Positions 51,071 through 64,000 are shown, numbered from the stretch's first letter. The stretch: DNA of 64,000 nucleotides from Amphiura filiformis (GCF_039555335.1 NC_092642.1:21359812-21423811); one strand, 5' to 3'. The notes: a model not told the origin generated them from the sequence alone. A program made the numbers and translations.

Positions 51071-51422
51071 ACACGATAAAAGATAGCACGGACTTGATAT
51101 TTATATCATCAAAAGTATCGAACATATATTCCTTGGTGTCAAAACGTTGTTACAACGTGCTATTTTACCAATAATAACCAACAGAGGGCGCCCGACACTG
51201 ACTAACAGCCATTGCAGGTCACGATCCATTATATTACGTTTAAATTACCCGCCGCGGATTATGCGTGCCGAATCGGTAACTAGCGAAAGTCGTTTGCTCA
51301 AACGAGATCTGCATGCACATCGACCAACTAACCTAGAGCTTTTGTGATTCATGAAGCACGAAATCAGTCGGTGACTATAATGCTAGGACACGGTAACCTT
51401 TTCGTTTGTCGTTTATGAACAC
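49236..51422 (-). repeat. U6 array monomer 13
   Basis: Complete monomer; minisatellite 50277-50855. Confidence 0.95.
50968..51074 (-). ncRNA. U6: U6 spliceosomal snRNA, copy 13
   Basis: One substitution, C4T (gtgtttgc), which turns a C-G pair of the 5' stem-loop into a U-G wobble. Otherwise consensus. Confidence 0.96.
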
Positions 51423-53201
51423 TATATAAGCCAAGTTTTAGGCCATTGGATACAGTTAAGTAGTTATGTTAACCAAGTTTGGTGACAACGCACGTTAATT
51501 GAAGTAGGCCCTATCAGCATATCATTTAAAGGATGTTCGCCAAATTATCACCGATAGCCCCTACATGAACGAATACATGAACTAATAGTTTCATTCCAGT
51601 GAACATAATGAACAAGTCAAAATTACACTTTTTAATTTTGTTTAATGTTTATAATTATGTCAAACTGATTAAAGTGCGGTGTCACGTTTTCGCCAGTGAA
51701 GTAGCAGTTGTGAATGTTGACTTATTAGTTCATGAGATTCATTCTAGTAAACCTTGTGTTTTTGAGTACCATACCTATAATTATATAAATCTGCAGTTAA
51801 TTCGACACACATATCAGAAACATGACTTGCTATCATCCATCTCTCAAAATATAGTGGAAGACAATGACTTTCAGGATTTAGATTTCATACAGCGTTTTAC
51901 ACACTAAAATATGTAGGCCTTAATCATGCGCTGTGCTAATCACTGAGTCACTGTGAGATTGTGTGATACTTTCTGTCCACGTTGTCGTTGAATTTATATT
52001 TAGGCCCCATATCACTGTGTGAAAACGGGAAATTGCATATTAAAAGCTGACAAACTGTACACTTTTTTAAACAAGGTGTAAATAAAATAAAACTGCAGTA
52101 AAATTACCACCACAAATTTTGGTTAAATCGCCCCATGACTTTCAGGATTTAGATTTCATACAGCGTTTTACACTAAAATATGTAGGCCTTAATAATGCGC
52201 TGTGCTAATCACTGAGTCTATGTGAGATTGTGTGATACTTTCTGTCCACGTTGAATTTATATTTAGGCCCTTATCACTGTGTGAAAACGGAAATTGCATA
52301 TTAAAAGCTGATAAACTTCACACTTTTTTTTTAAACAAGGTGTAAATAAAATAAAACTGCATTAAAATCACCACCACAAATTTGGTTAAATCGCCCCAAC
52401 CATTAAAAAACCCTTGGCTAATGTTTCAAACTTTTTAATGTCAACCTTATGTCAATTTCAATAGACAGCACATATCAGTAGACAGCACACTGTACAGTAT
52501 TTCATTCAACAATGCTATCTTCAGTAGACAGCACACTGTGCAGTATTTCATTCAACAATGTTATCTTCAGTAGACAGCACACTGTGCAGTATTTCATTCA
52601 ACAATGTTATCTTCAGTAGACAGCACACTGTCCAGTATTTCATTCAACAATGTTATCTTCAGTAGACAGCACACTGTACAGTATTTCATTCAACAATGTT
52701 ATCTTCAGTAGACAGCACACTGTACAGTATTTCATTCAACAATGTTATCTTCAGTAGACAGCACACTGTACAGTATTTCATTCAACAATGTTATCTTCAG
52801 TAGACAGCACACTGTGCAGTATTTCATTCAACAATGTTATCTTCAGTAGACAGCACACTGTGCAGTATTTCATTCAACAATGTTATCTTCAGTAGACAGC
52901 ACACTGTACAGTATTTCATTCAACAATGTTATCTTCAGTAGACAGCACACTGTACAGTATTTCATTCAACAATGTTATCTTCAGTAGACAGCACACTGTA
53001 CAGTATTTCATTCAACAATGTTATCTTCAGTAGACAGCACAATATCTATAAATTGAAACAATTGAAAATAAATTGAAACATTTGGTACGAAAATTGAAAC
53101 ATCGTGTTCCAAATTGTTCCAAATGTTTCAATTTTGTCAGAAATGATTCAAAAAAATATGGAACGCTTCACGATTTTGCGTGTCATCCTTGCGCAGGGGC
53201 C

Positions 53202-53258
<57 letters not shown>

Positions 53259-53606
53259 GATAAAAGATAGCACGGACTTGATATTTATATCATCAAAAGT
53301 ATCGAACATATATTCCTTGGTGTCAAAACGTTGTTACAACGTGCTATTTTACCAATAATAACCAACAGAGGGCGCCCGACACTGACTAACAGCCATTGCA
53401 GGTCACGATCCATTATATTACGTTTAAATTACCCGCCGCGGATTATGCGTGCCGAATCGGTAACTAGCGAAAGTCGTTTGCTCAAACGAGATCTGCATGC
53501 ACATCGACCAACTAACCTAGAGCTTTTGTGATTCATGAAGCACGAAATCAGTCGGTGACTATAATGCTAGGACACGGTAACCTTTTCGTTTGTCGTTTAT
53601 GAACAC
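51423..53606 (-). repeat. U6 array monomer 14
   Basis: Complete monomer; minisatellite 52462-53040. Confidence 0.95.
53152..53258 (-). ncRNA. U6: U6 spliceosomal snRNA, copy 14
   Basis: Array-consensus U6; A4 spacer. Confidence 0.97.
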
Positions 53607-55386
53607 TATATAAGCCAAGTTTTAGGCCATTGGATACAGTTAAGTAGTTATGTTAACCAAGTTTGGTGACAACGCACGTTAATTGAAGTAGGCCCTATCA
53701 GCATATCATTTAAAGGATGTTCGCCAAATTATCACCGATAGCCCCTACATGAACGAATACATGAACTAATAGTTTCATTCCAGTGAACATAATGAACAAG
53801 TCAAAATTACACTTTTAATTTTGTTTAATGTTTATAATTATGTCAAACTGATTAAAGTGCGGTGTCACGTTTTTCGCCAGTGAAGTAGCAGTTGTGAATG
53901 TTGACTTATTAGTTCATGAGTTTCATTCTAGTAAACCTTGTGTTTTTTGAGTACCATACCTATAATTATATAAATCTGCAGTTAATTCGACACACATATC
54001 AGAAACATGACTTGCTATCATCCATCTCTCAAAATATAGTGGAAGACAATGACTTTCAGGATTTAGATTTCATACAGCGTTTTACACACTAAAATATGTA
54101 GGCCTTAATCATGCGCTGTGCTAATCACTGAGTCACTGTGAGATTGTGTGATACTTTCTGTCCACGTTGTCGTTGAATTTATATTTAGGCCCCATATCAC
54201 TGTGTGAAAACGGGAAATTGCATATTAAAAGCTGACAAACTGTACACTTTTTTAAACAAGGTGTAAATAAAATAAAACTGCAGTAAAATTACCACCACAA
54301 ATTTTGGTTAAATCGCCCCATGACTTTCAGGATTTAGATTTCATACAGCGTTTTACACACTAAAATATGTAGGCCTTAATAATGCGCTGTGCTAATCACT
54401 GAGTCTATGTGAGATTGTGTGATACTTTCTGTCCACGTTGAATTTATATTTAGGCCCTTATCACTGTGTGAAAACGGGAAATTGCATATTAAAAGCTGAT
54501 AAACTTCACACTTTTTTAAACAAGGTGTAAATAAAATAAAACTGCATTAAAATCACCACCACAAATTTGGTTAAATCGCCCCAACCATTAAAAAACCCTT
54601 GGCTAATGTTTCAAACTTTTTAATGTCAACCTTATGTCAATTTCAATAGACAGCACATATCAGTAGACAGCACACTGTACAGTATTTCATTCAACAATGC
54701 TATCTTCAGTAGACAGCACACTGTGCAGTATTTCATTCAACAATGTTATCTTCAGTAGACAGCACACTGTGCAGTATTTCATTCAACAATGTTATCTTCA
54801 GTAGACAGCACACTGTCCAGTATTTCATTCAACAATGTTATCTTCAGTAGACAGCACACTGTACAGTATTTCATTCAACAATGTTATCTTCAGTAGACAG
54901 CACACTGTACAGTATTTCATTCAACAATGTTATCTTCAGTAGACAGCACACTGTACAGTATTTCATTCAACAATGTTATCTTCAGTAGACAGCACACTGT
55001 GCAGTATTTCATTCAACAATGTTATCTTCAGTAGACAGCACACTGTGCAGTATTTCATTCAACAATGTTATCTTCAGTAGACAGCACACTGTACAGTATT
55101 TCATTCAACAATGTTATCTTCAGTAGACAGCACACTGTACAGTATTTCATTCAACAATGTTATCTTCAGTAGACAGCACACTGTACAGTATTTCATTCAA
55201 CAATGTTATCTTCAGTAGACAGCACAATATCTATAAATTGAAACAATTGAAAATAAATTGAAACATTTGGTACGAAAATTGAAACATCGTGTTCCAAATT
55301 GTTCCAAATGTTTCAATTTTGTCAGAAATGATTCAAAAAAATATGGAACGCTTCACGATTTTGCGTGTCATCCTTGCGCAGGGGCC

Positions 55387-55443
<57 letters not shown>

Positions 55444-55791
55444 GATAAAAGATAGCACGGACTTGATATTTATATCATCAAAAGTATCGAACATATATTC
55501 CTTGGTGTCAAAACGTTGTTACAACGTGCTATTTTACCAATAATAACCAACAGAGGGCGCCCGACACTGACTAACAGCCATTGCAGGTCACGATCCATTA
55601 TATTACGTTTAAATTACCCGCCGCGGATTATGCGTGCCGAATCGGTAACTAGCGAAAGTCGTTTGCTCAAACGAGATCTGCATGCACATCGACCAACTAA
55701 CCTAGAGCTTTTGTGATTCATGAAGCACGAAATCAGTCGGTGACTATAATGCTAGGACACGGTAACCTTTTCGTTTGTCGTTTATGAACAC
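53607..55791 (-). repeat. U6 array monomer 15
   Basis: Complete monomer; minisatellite 54647-55225. Confidence 0.95.
55337..55443 (-). ncRNA. U6: U6 spliceosomal snRNA, copy 15
   Basis: Array-consensus U6; A4 spacer. Confidence 0.97.
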
Positions 55792-57572
55792 TATATAAGC
55801 CAAGTTTTAGGCCATTGGATACAGTTAAGTAGTTATGTTAACCAAGTTTGGTGACAACGCACGTTAATTGAAGTAGGCCCTATCAGCATATCATTTAAAG
55901 GATGTTCGCCAAATTATCACCGATAGCCCCTACATGAACGAATACATGAACTAATAGTTTCATTCCAGTGAACATAATGAACAAGTCAAAATTACACTTT
56001 TTAATTTTGTTTAATGTTTATAATTATGTCAAACTGATTAAAGTGCGGTGTCACGTTTTTCGCCAGTGAAGTAGCAGTTGTGAATGTTGACTTATTAGTT
56101 CATGAGTTTCATTCTAGTAAACCTTGTGTTTTTTGAGTACCATACCTATAATTATATAAATCTGCAGTTAATTCGACACACATATCAGAAACATGACTTG
56201 CTATCATCCATCTCTCAAAATATAGTGGAAGACAATGACTTTCAGGATTTAGATTTCATACAGCGTTTTACACACTAAAATATGTAGGCCTTAATCATGC
56301 GCTGTGCTAATCACTGAGTCACTGTGAGATTGTGTGATACTTTCTGTCCACGTTGTCGTTGAATTTATATTTAGGCCCCATATCACTGTGTGAAAACGGG
56401 AAATTGCATATTAAAAGCTGACAAACTGTACACTTTTTTAAACAAGGTGTAAATAAAATAAAACTGCAGTAAAATTACCACCACAAATTTTGGTTAAATC
56501 GCCCCATGACTTTCAGGATTTAGATTTCATACAGCGTTTTACACACTAAAATATGTAGGCCTTAATAATGCGCTGTGCTAATCACTGAGTCTATGTGAGA
56601 TTGTGTGATACTTTCTGTCCACGTTGAATTTATATTTAGGCCCCTTATCACTGTGTGAAAACGGGAAATTGCATATTAAAAGCTGATAAACTTCACACTT
56701 TTTTAAACAAGGTGTAAATAAAATAAAACTGCATTAAAATCACCACCACAAATTTGGTTAAATCGCCCCAACCATTAAAAACCCTTGGCTAATGTTTCAA
56801 ACTTTTTAATGTCAACCTTATGTCAATTTCAATAGACAGCACATATCAGTAGACAGCACACTGTACAGTATTTCATTCAACAATGCTATCTTCAGTAGAC
56901 AGCACACTGTGCAGTATTTCATTCAACAATGTTATCTTCAGTAGACAGCACACTGTGCAGTATTTCATTCAACAATGTTATCTTCAGTAGACAGCACACT
57001 GTCCAGTATTTCATTCAACAATGTTATCTTCAGTAGACAGCACACTGTACAGTATTTCATTCAACAATGTTATCTTCAGTAGACAGCACACTGTACAGTA
57101 TTTCATTCAACAATGTTATCTTCAGTAGACAGCACACTGTACAGTATTTCATTCAACAATGTTATCTTCAGTAGACAGCACACTGTGCAGTATTTCATTC
57201 AACAATGTTATCTTCAGTAGACAGCACACTGTGCAGTATTTCATTCAACAATGTTATCTTCAGTAGACAGCACACTGTACAGTATTTCATTCAACAATGT
57301 TATCTTCAGTAGACAGCACACTGTACAGTATTTCATTCAACAATGTTATCTTCAGTAGACAGCACACTGTACAGTATTTCATTCAACAATGTTATCTTCA
57401 GTAGACAGCACAATATCTATAAATTGAAACAATTGAAAATAAATTGAAACATTTGGTACGAAAATTGAAACATCGTGTTCCAAATTGTTCCAAATGTTTC
57501 AATTTTGTCAGAAATGATTCAAAAAAATATGGAACGCTTCACGATTTTGCGTGTCATCCTTGCGCAGGGGCC

Positions 57573-57629
<57 letters not shown>

Positions 57630-57978
57630 GATAAAAGATAGCACGGACTTGATATTTATATCATCAAAAAGTATCGAACATATATTCCTTGGTGTCAAAA
57701 CGTTGTTACAACGTGCTATTTTACCAATAATAACCAACAGAGGGCGCCCGACACTGACTAACAGCCATTGCAGGTCACGATCCATTATATTACGTTTAAA
57801 TTACCCGCCGCGGATTATGCGTGCCGAATCGGTAACTAGCGAAAGTCGTTTGCTCAAACGAGATCTGCATGCACATCGACCAACTAACCTAGAGCTTTTG
57901 TGATTCATGAAGCACGAAATCAGTCGGTGACTATAATGCTAGGACACGGTAACCTTTTCGTTTGTCGTTTATGAACAC
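55792..57978 (-). repeat. U6 array monomer 16
   Basis: Complete monomer; minisatellite 56833-57411. Confidence 0.95.
57523..57629 (-). ncRNA. U6: U6 spliceosomal snRNA, copy 16
   Basis: Array-consensus U6; A5 spacer. Confidence 0.97.
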
Positions 57979-59763
57979 TATATAAGCCAAGTTTTAGGCC
58001 ATTGGATACAGTTAAGTAGTTATGTTAACCAAGTTTGGTGACAACGCACGTTAATTGAAGTAGGCCCTATCAGCATATCATTTAAAGGATGTTCGCCAAA
58101 TTATCACCGATAGCCCCTACATGAACGAATACATGAACTAATAGTTTCATTCCAGTGAACATAATGAACAAGTCAAAATTACACTTTTTAATTTTGTTTA
58201 ATGTTTATAATTATGTCAAACTGATTAAAGTGCGGTGTCACGTTTTTCGCCAGTGAAGTAGCAGTTGTGAATGTTGACTTATTAGTTCATGAGTTTCATT
58301 CTAGTAAACCTTGTGTTTTTTGAGTACCATACCTATAATTATATAAATCTGCAGTTAATTCGACACACATATCAGAAACATGACTTGCTATCATCCATCT
58401 CTCAAAATATAGTGGAAGACAATGACTTTCAGGATTTAGATTTCATACAGCGTTTTACACACTAAAATATGTAGGCCTTAATCATGCGCTGTGCTAATCA
58501 CTGAGTCACTGTGAGATTGTGTGATACTTTCTGTCCACGTTGTCGTTGAATTTATATTTAGGCCCCATATCACTGTGTGAAAACGGGAAATTGCATATTA
58601 AAAGCTGACAAACTGTACACTTTTTTTAAACAAGGTGTAAATAAAATAAAACTGCAGTAAAATTACCACCACAAATTTTGGTTAAATCGCCCCATGACTT
58701 TCAGGATTTAGATTTCATACAGCGTTTTACACACTAAAATATGTAGGCCTTAATAATGCGCTGTGCTAATCACTGAGTCTATGTGAGATTGTGTGATACT
58801 TTCTGTCCACGTTGAATTTATATTTAGGCCCCTTATCACTGTGTGAAAACGGGAAATTGCATATTAAAAGCTGATAAACTTCACACTTTTTTAAACAAGG
58901 TGTAAATAAAATAAAACTGCATTAAAATCACCACCACAAATTTGGTTAAATCGCCCCAACCATTAAAAAAACCCTTGGCTAATGTTTCAAACTTTTTAAT
59001 GTCAACCTTATGTCAATTTCAATAGACAGCACATATCAGTAGACAGCACACTGTACAGTATTTCATTCAACAATGCTATCTTCAGTAGACAGCACACTGT
59101 GCAGTATTTCATTCAACAATGTTATCTTCAGTAGACAGCACACTGTGCAGTATTTCATTCAACAATGTTATCTTCAGTAGACAGCACACTGTCCAGTATT
59201 TCATTCAACAATGTTATCTTCAGTAGACAGCACACTGTACAGTATTTCATTCAACAATGTTATCTTCAGTAGACAGCACACTGTACAGTATTTCATTCAA
59301 CAATGTTATCTTCAGTAGACAGCACACTGTACAGTATTTCATTCAACAATGTTATCTTCAGTAGACAGCACACTGTGCAGTATTTCATTCAACAATGTTA
59401 TCTTCAGTAGACAGCACACTGTGCAGTATTTCATTCAACAATGTTATCTTCAGTAGACAGCACACTGTACAGTATTTCATTCAACAATGTTATCTTCAGT
59501 AGACAGCACACTGTACAGTATTTCATTCAACAATGTTATCTTCAGTAGACAGCACACTGTACAGTATTTCATTCAACAATGTTATCTTCAGTAGACAGCA
59601 CAATATCTATAAATTGAAACAATTGAAAATAAATTGAAACATTTGGTACGAAAATTGAAACATCGTGTTCCAAATTGTTCCAAATGTTTCAATTTTGTCA
59701 GAAATGATTCAAAAAAAATATGGAACGCTTCACGATTTTGCGTGTCATCCTTGCGCAGGGGCC

Positions 59764-59820
<57 letters not shown>

Positions 59821-60169
59821 GATAAAAGATAGCACGGACTTGATATTTATATCATCAAAAAGTATCGAACATATATTCCTTGGTGTCAAAACGTTGTTAC
59901 AACGTGCTATTTTACCAATAATAACCAACAGAGGGCGCCCGACACTGACTAACAGCCATTGCAGGTCACGATCCATTATATTACGTTTAAATTACCCGCC
60001 GCGGATTATGCGTGCCGAATCGGTAACTAGCGAAAGTCGTTTGCTCAAACGAGATCTGCATGCACATCGACCAACTAACCTAGAGCTTTTGTGATTCATG
60101 AAGCACGAAATCAGTCGGTGACTATAATGCTAGGACACGGTAACCTTTTCGTTTGTCGTTTATGAACAC
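57979..60169 (-). repeat. U6 array monomer 17
   Basis: Complete monomer; minisatellite 59023-59601. At 2191 bp it is the longest of the normal-sized monomers, through homopolymer length differences. Confidence 0.95.
59714..59820 (-). ncRNA. U6: U6 spliceosomal snRNA, copy 17
   Basis: Array-consensus U6; A5 spacer. Confidence 0.97.
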
Positions 60170-61944
60170 TATATAAGCCAAGTTTTAGGCCATTGGATAC
60201 AGTTAAGTAGTTATGTTAACCAAGTTTGGTGACAACGCACGTTAATTGAAGTAGGCCCTATCAGCATATCATTTAAAGGATGTTCGCCAAATTATCACCG
60301 ATAGCCCCTACATGAACGAATACATGAACTAATAGTTTCATTCCAGTGAACATAATGAACAAGTCAAAATTACACTTTTTAATTTTGTTTAATGTTTATA
60401 ATTATGTCAAACTGATTAAAGTGCGGTGTCACGTTTTTCGCCAGTGAAGTAGCAGTTGTGAATGTTGACTTATTAGTTCATGAGTTTCATTCTAGTAAAC
60501 CTTGTGTTTTTTGAGTACCATACCTATAATTATATAAATCTGCAGTTAATTCGACACACATATCAGAAACATGACTTGCTATCATCCATCTCTCAAAATA
60601 TAGTGGAAGACAATGACTTTCAGGATTTAGATTTCATACAGCGTTTTACACACTAAAATATGTAGGCCTTAATCATGCGCTGTGCTAATCACTGAGTCAC
60701 TGTGAGATTGTGTGATACTTTCTGTCCACGTTGTCGTTGAATTTATATTTAGGCCCCATATCACAGTGTGAAAACGGGAAAGGGCATATTAAAAGCTGAC
60801 AAACTGTACACTTTTTTAAACAAGGTGTAAATAAAATAAAACTGCAGTAAAATTACCACCACAAATTTTGGTTAAATCGCCCCATGACTTTCAGGATTTA
60901 GATTTCATACAGCGTTTTACACACTAAAATATGTAGGCCTTAATAATGCGCTGTGCTAATCACTGAGTCTATGTGAGATTGTGTGATACTTTCTGTCCAC
61001 GTTGAATTTATATTTAGGCCCCTTATCACTGTGTGAAAACGGAAATTGCATATTAAAAGCTGATAAACTTCACACTTTTTTAAACAAGGTGTAAATAAAA
61101 TAAAACTGCATTAAAATCACCACCACAAATTTGGTTAAATCGCCCCAACCATTAAAAAACCCTTGGCTAATGTTTCAAACTTTTTAATGTCAACCTTATG
61201 TCAATTTCAATAGACAGCACATATCAGTAGACAGCACACTGTACAGTATTTCATTCAACAATGCTATCTTCAGTAGACAGCACACTGTGCAGTATTTCAT
61301 TCAACAATGTTATCTTCAGTAGACAGCACACTGTGCAGTATTTCATTCAACAATGTTATCTTCAGTAGACAGCACACTGTCCAGTATTTCATTCAACAAT
61401 GTTATCTTCAGTAGACAGCACACTGTACAGTATTTCATTCAACAATGTTATCTTCAGTAGACAGCACACTGTACAGTATTTCATTCAACAATGTTATCTT
61501 CAGTAGACAGCACACTGTACAGTATTTCATTCAACAATGTTATCTTCAGTAGACAGCACACTGTGCAGTATTTCATTCAACAATGTTATCTTCAGTAGAC
61601 AGCACACTGTGCAGTATTTCATTCAACAATGTTATCTTCAGTAGACAGCACACTGTACAGTATTTCATTCAACAATGTTATCTTCAGTAGACAGCACACT
61701 GTACAGTATTTCATTCAACAATGTTATCTTCAGTAGACAGCACACTGTACAGTATTTCATTCAACAATGTTATCTTCAGTAGACAGCACAATATCTATAA
61801 ATTGAAACAATTGAAAATAAATTGAAACATTTGGTACGAAAATTGAAACATCGTGTTCCAAATTGTTCCAAATGTTTCAATTTTGTCAGAAATGATTCAA
61901 AAAAAATATGGAACGCTTCACGATTTTGCGTGTCATCCTTGCGC
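60170..61944 (-). repeat. U6 array monomer 18, truncated
   Basis: Matches other monomers up to the middle of the U6 gene, then stops. Minisatellite 61211-61789. It carries private substitutions near 60764 and 60781. Confidence 0.95.
61902..61944 (-). pseudogene. U6: truncated U6 snRNA, copy 18
   Basis: Only nucleotides 65-107 (internal stem-loop 3' part to terminator) remain. The 5' part, including the acagaga box, and the promoter are replaced by unrelated sequence beginning tattattgccc. It cannot be expressed as U6. Confidence 0.95.
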
Positions 61945-61959
61945 TATTATTGCCCCATG

Positions 61960-62106
61960 GTTCTCTATAAATTGGAACAATTGAAACATTTGAAACAATT
62001 GGAACATTTGGAACGTAAATTGAAACATCGTGTTCCAATTTGTTCCAAATGTTTCAATTTTGTTTCAATTTTTGTTCCAATTTTCGTTCCAATTTATTTT
62101 TCAATA
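61960..62106. repeat. inverted repeat related to the array palindrome, at the right edge
   Basis: It starts tctataaattggaacaattg and is built of attggaaca/attgaaaca words on the left, mirrored by tgttccaat/tgtttcaat words on the right, with centre near 62030. The central phrase attgaaacatcgtgttcc is the same as in each monomer's palindrome. It is a longer, diverged relative of that element. Confidence 0.75.
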
Positions 62107-62169
62107 ATGCGTTTGTGACTGGTTCAGAAATTGTGTGTGTAAATTGATAGCGAATACGTTATAGCGTAC

Positions 62170-62596
62170 ACTAGCTAGTAATGAGATTAATTTTGATGCA
62201 TGTTTGTGACGTCATCGTCAGTGAGTCTGAAAAGTTTACATCGATCGGCCATTTTCTAGCGACAGATTTTGCCAGGATGATTTCGTCAATTCTGGGCTGA
62301 AAATGCAGTTTAATGCAGTTTTTAAACTGATTTATGTATGATTTCAACTAAGAGGTGATGTAGGAATACGACAATCTCGGAGTTTTGTGAAATTCGGCCG
62401 TTTAAGTTGTTTTTCGTGCGTCCGATTGTTGCGGTAATCGAGACCACCTGCACACGGGGGAACTTCGGCGACGGCTAGTACGGACTGCCTGCATTATACC
62501 CTGTTCACTCGGCGTGTCTATCTTTCTCTCTTGATGTAAATCGGAGAAGTTTGAGTGCGCAGGAGTTATCTGTTTTAAAAGCACGGATTTTGAAAG
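62170..62596 (+). promoter_or_regulatory. promoter-like region and possible 5' untranslated exon
   Basis: This segment is CpG-richer than its surroundings. It contains a full CRE palindrome TGACGTCA (62207-62214) and a YY1-like GGCCATTTT (62247-62255). It ends at a strong donor (gaaag then gtaagg, GT at 62597-62598). No long open frame is present, so it would be an untranslated first exon of a rightward gene. The minus-strand frame at 62402-62659 has no recognisable features. Confidence 0.35.
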
Positions 62597-64000
62597 GTAA
62601 GGCTTTCTAAATATTTTGGATTTCGTTTTATAAATAAGGCAATTCTTTGTTAAATGCATACCATGATACGTAACTGAAGCAAATTTGTTTTAATTTCAAT
62701 AAAAAAGTAACGCCGATGTGCGGTTGTCCTGCATGTTGCCCTACTGTGCTGCTAAGAAGATGTAACAAGCTGTAAAAAACGTGCTTTTTACTGCTGAAAA
62801 TACCATTTCTGAAAAAACAAAATCGTGAAGAAATCGTGTAAACATCTATAATTCATGATTTAAAAAAAAATTCTCTGAGAAGTACCGGTATACCATTGAA
62901 CTGAAAACTCATGAACTGAGCGATCCCATTTTTATTGCTGAATAGTTTCGTTTCGACTTTCATCCATAATGAACTCTCATAATTTATTCAAACATGCTCT
63001 TTTATCTTTTTTTATATTTTGTTAGTAATTTAACATGTTGTCATGCTCCTCCTATACCGTCTATTCCAAGAAACTACACGAACAGTGAACCGTCCCAAGA
63101 GTCATGTAGGCGGGTCAGCATGTAGGTTACTATATCACTGGCATTGAACTTGAGTTGAGTGCATCTCATGATGAATGACCCCATTAAATTTTATTGCTGA
63201 ACAATGCTGAATGCCGATGCTCTTTCATCATGATAAATCTTATTTCAGCTTTTTGTTAAATTCACCTTTTGCTTTATCCCATTTTGTAACCTCTTAAAAT
63301 TTACATTACTTCTGCTTTTTATCTTTTCATCCTTTTTTATTCATCTTCTTCTTTAGTTAATCCCTATTTATATGGCATCTCATTTCCTGCCTCCATACCC
63401 GGCCTCCATAGTCCATTGTTTTCTCCTGGAACAGATACACTTCAAATAAGACCACTTGAAAGAAAAGTTTCTCCTCACCCTCACTTTCTGGGATCAGTTC
63501 ATTTTTTTATTTTAGTTTTTCAATAAAAATTTTTAAAGATTTTTCTAATTTTTAATTACTACATCATTGAAATTTTTAATCTGATAGATAAATTAAGTTT
63601 TTGTAATCAACATGAAAGAAACTTAAACACGTAAGTGGATAAGGCCAAATAAAAAAATAACATGTTTAGCCCCCCCTTTATCCACTCTCCCTGAGCTTTG
63701 GTCTTGCGTTAAAATATAGCGTATCATAGGCCTACTATCAATTTCCTTGCAACTTAACATGAATGTAACCACCACCACCCCTAGTTTATAAACATTAATT
63801 ATTTTGTCTGTGAAATATTGAACATGCATTTAACTGCTCAAGGTAGTAATATTAGGAGTACATCTATTATGGTGACGTTATTGTGTGATTGTAGCAGATA
63901 TTGACTTTGATCTGAAACTTGGTGGTTTAGTATTATCAAGTATTTCCAATTAGAGTTGACTTACTAAGTGCACTTGAATCTATTGAGCTTGCATGCATGT
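62597..64000. other. single-copy sequence; no gene recognised
   Basis: AT-rich with T-rich tracts. It could be the first intron of the putative rightward gene. No exon, RNA gene or element terminus is identifiable. Confidence 0.4.

Larger units (their letters stand above)
21834..61944 (-). repeat. tandem array of 18 U6 snRNA monomers, about 2.19 kb each
   Basis: Spacing of U6 5' ends is 2181-2191 bp throughout, except for monomer 5 (3362 bp). Order on the plus strand within a monomer is: leader from a TATA box, 270-bp segment present twice, 46-bp minisatellite block, palindrome, U6 (minus), U6 promoter region, and GC-richer unique segment with a second TATA box. Monomers differ mostly by homopolymer length and a few substitutions. 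Edge monomers 1 and 2 share a variant (atgctggg rather than atgctagg), typical of array ends that escape homogenisation. Open frames repeated in every monomer persist because the DNA is repeated and are not called as genes. Confidence 0.97.

Overview
The window is eukaryotic. It shows a spliced gene with GT-AG introns, Pol III-type snRNA promoters, many short inverted-repeat transposons and low-complexity tracts. The mix of otopetrin-like channels, tandem snRNA genes and a repeat-rich AT-biased background suggests a marine invertebrate, most likely a deuterostome such as an echinoderm or hemichordate. That placement is inference, because no diagnostic species marker is visible.

Region 1 (1-12 kb) holds two tandem, same-strand (minus) paralogues of the otopetrin family, multi-pass proton-channel-like proteins. 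Each has almost all of its membrane domain in one exon of about 1.7 kb. The distal gene (8355-11698) has a recognisable 28-codon first exon and one single-base frameshift. The proximal copy (2544-4228) has a frameshift plus an in-frame stop and is probably a pseudogene, unless these are base-call errors. Foldback/MITE-like elements and dispersed repeats separate and surround the genes.

Region 2 (12-21.8 kb) has no recognisable gene. It contains dispersed repeat pairs, degenerate CCCGTA and ACTCG minisatellites, a nest of inverted repeats that includes a head-to-head pair of tRNA-derived SINE-like fragments, and a 1.38-kb segment present twice on either side of a 200-N assembly gap.

Region 3 (21.8-61.9 kb) is the main content: a head-to-tail tandem array of 18 monomers, about 2.19 kb each (one 3.36-kb anomalous, the last truncated). 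Every monomer carries one U6 spliceosomal snRNA gene on the minus strand, 17 complete and one truncated. Each complete U6 has a TATA box at about -30 and sequence in the usual PSE interval. Each monomer also holds an internal 270-bp duplication, a block of about twelve 46-bp minisatellite repeats with the same order of variants in almost every monomer, and a small palindrome just 3' of U6. A CTCF-like motif lies about 110 bp upstream of each complete U6. A second TATA box faces the opposite way at PSE-like spacing and may drive an unknown transcript.

Region 4 (61.9-64 kb) is single copy. The array ends inside a U6 gene next to a diverged relative of the array palindrome. A promoter-like segment (CRE and YY1-like motifs) with a good splice donor at 62597 follows and may be the first exon of a rightward gene outside the window.
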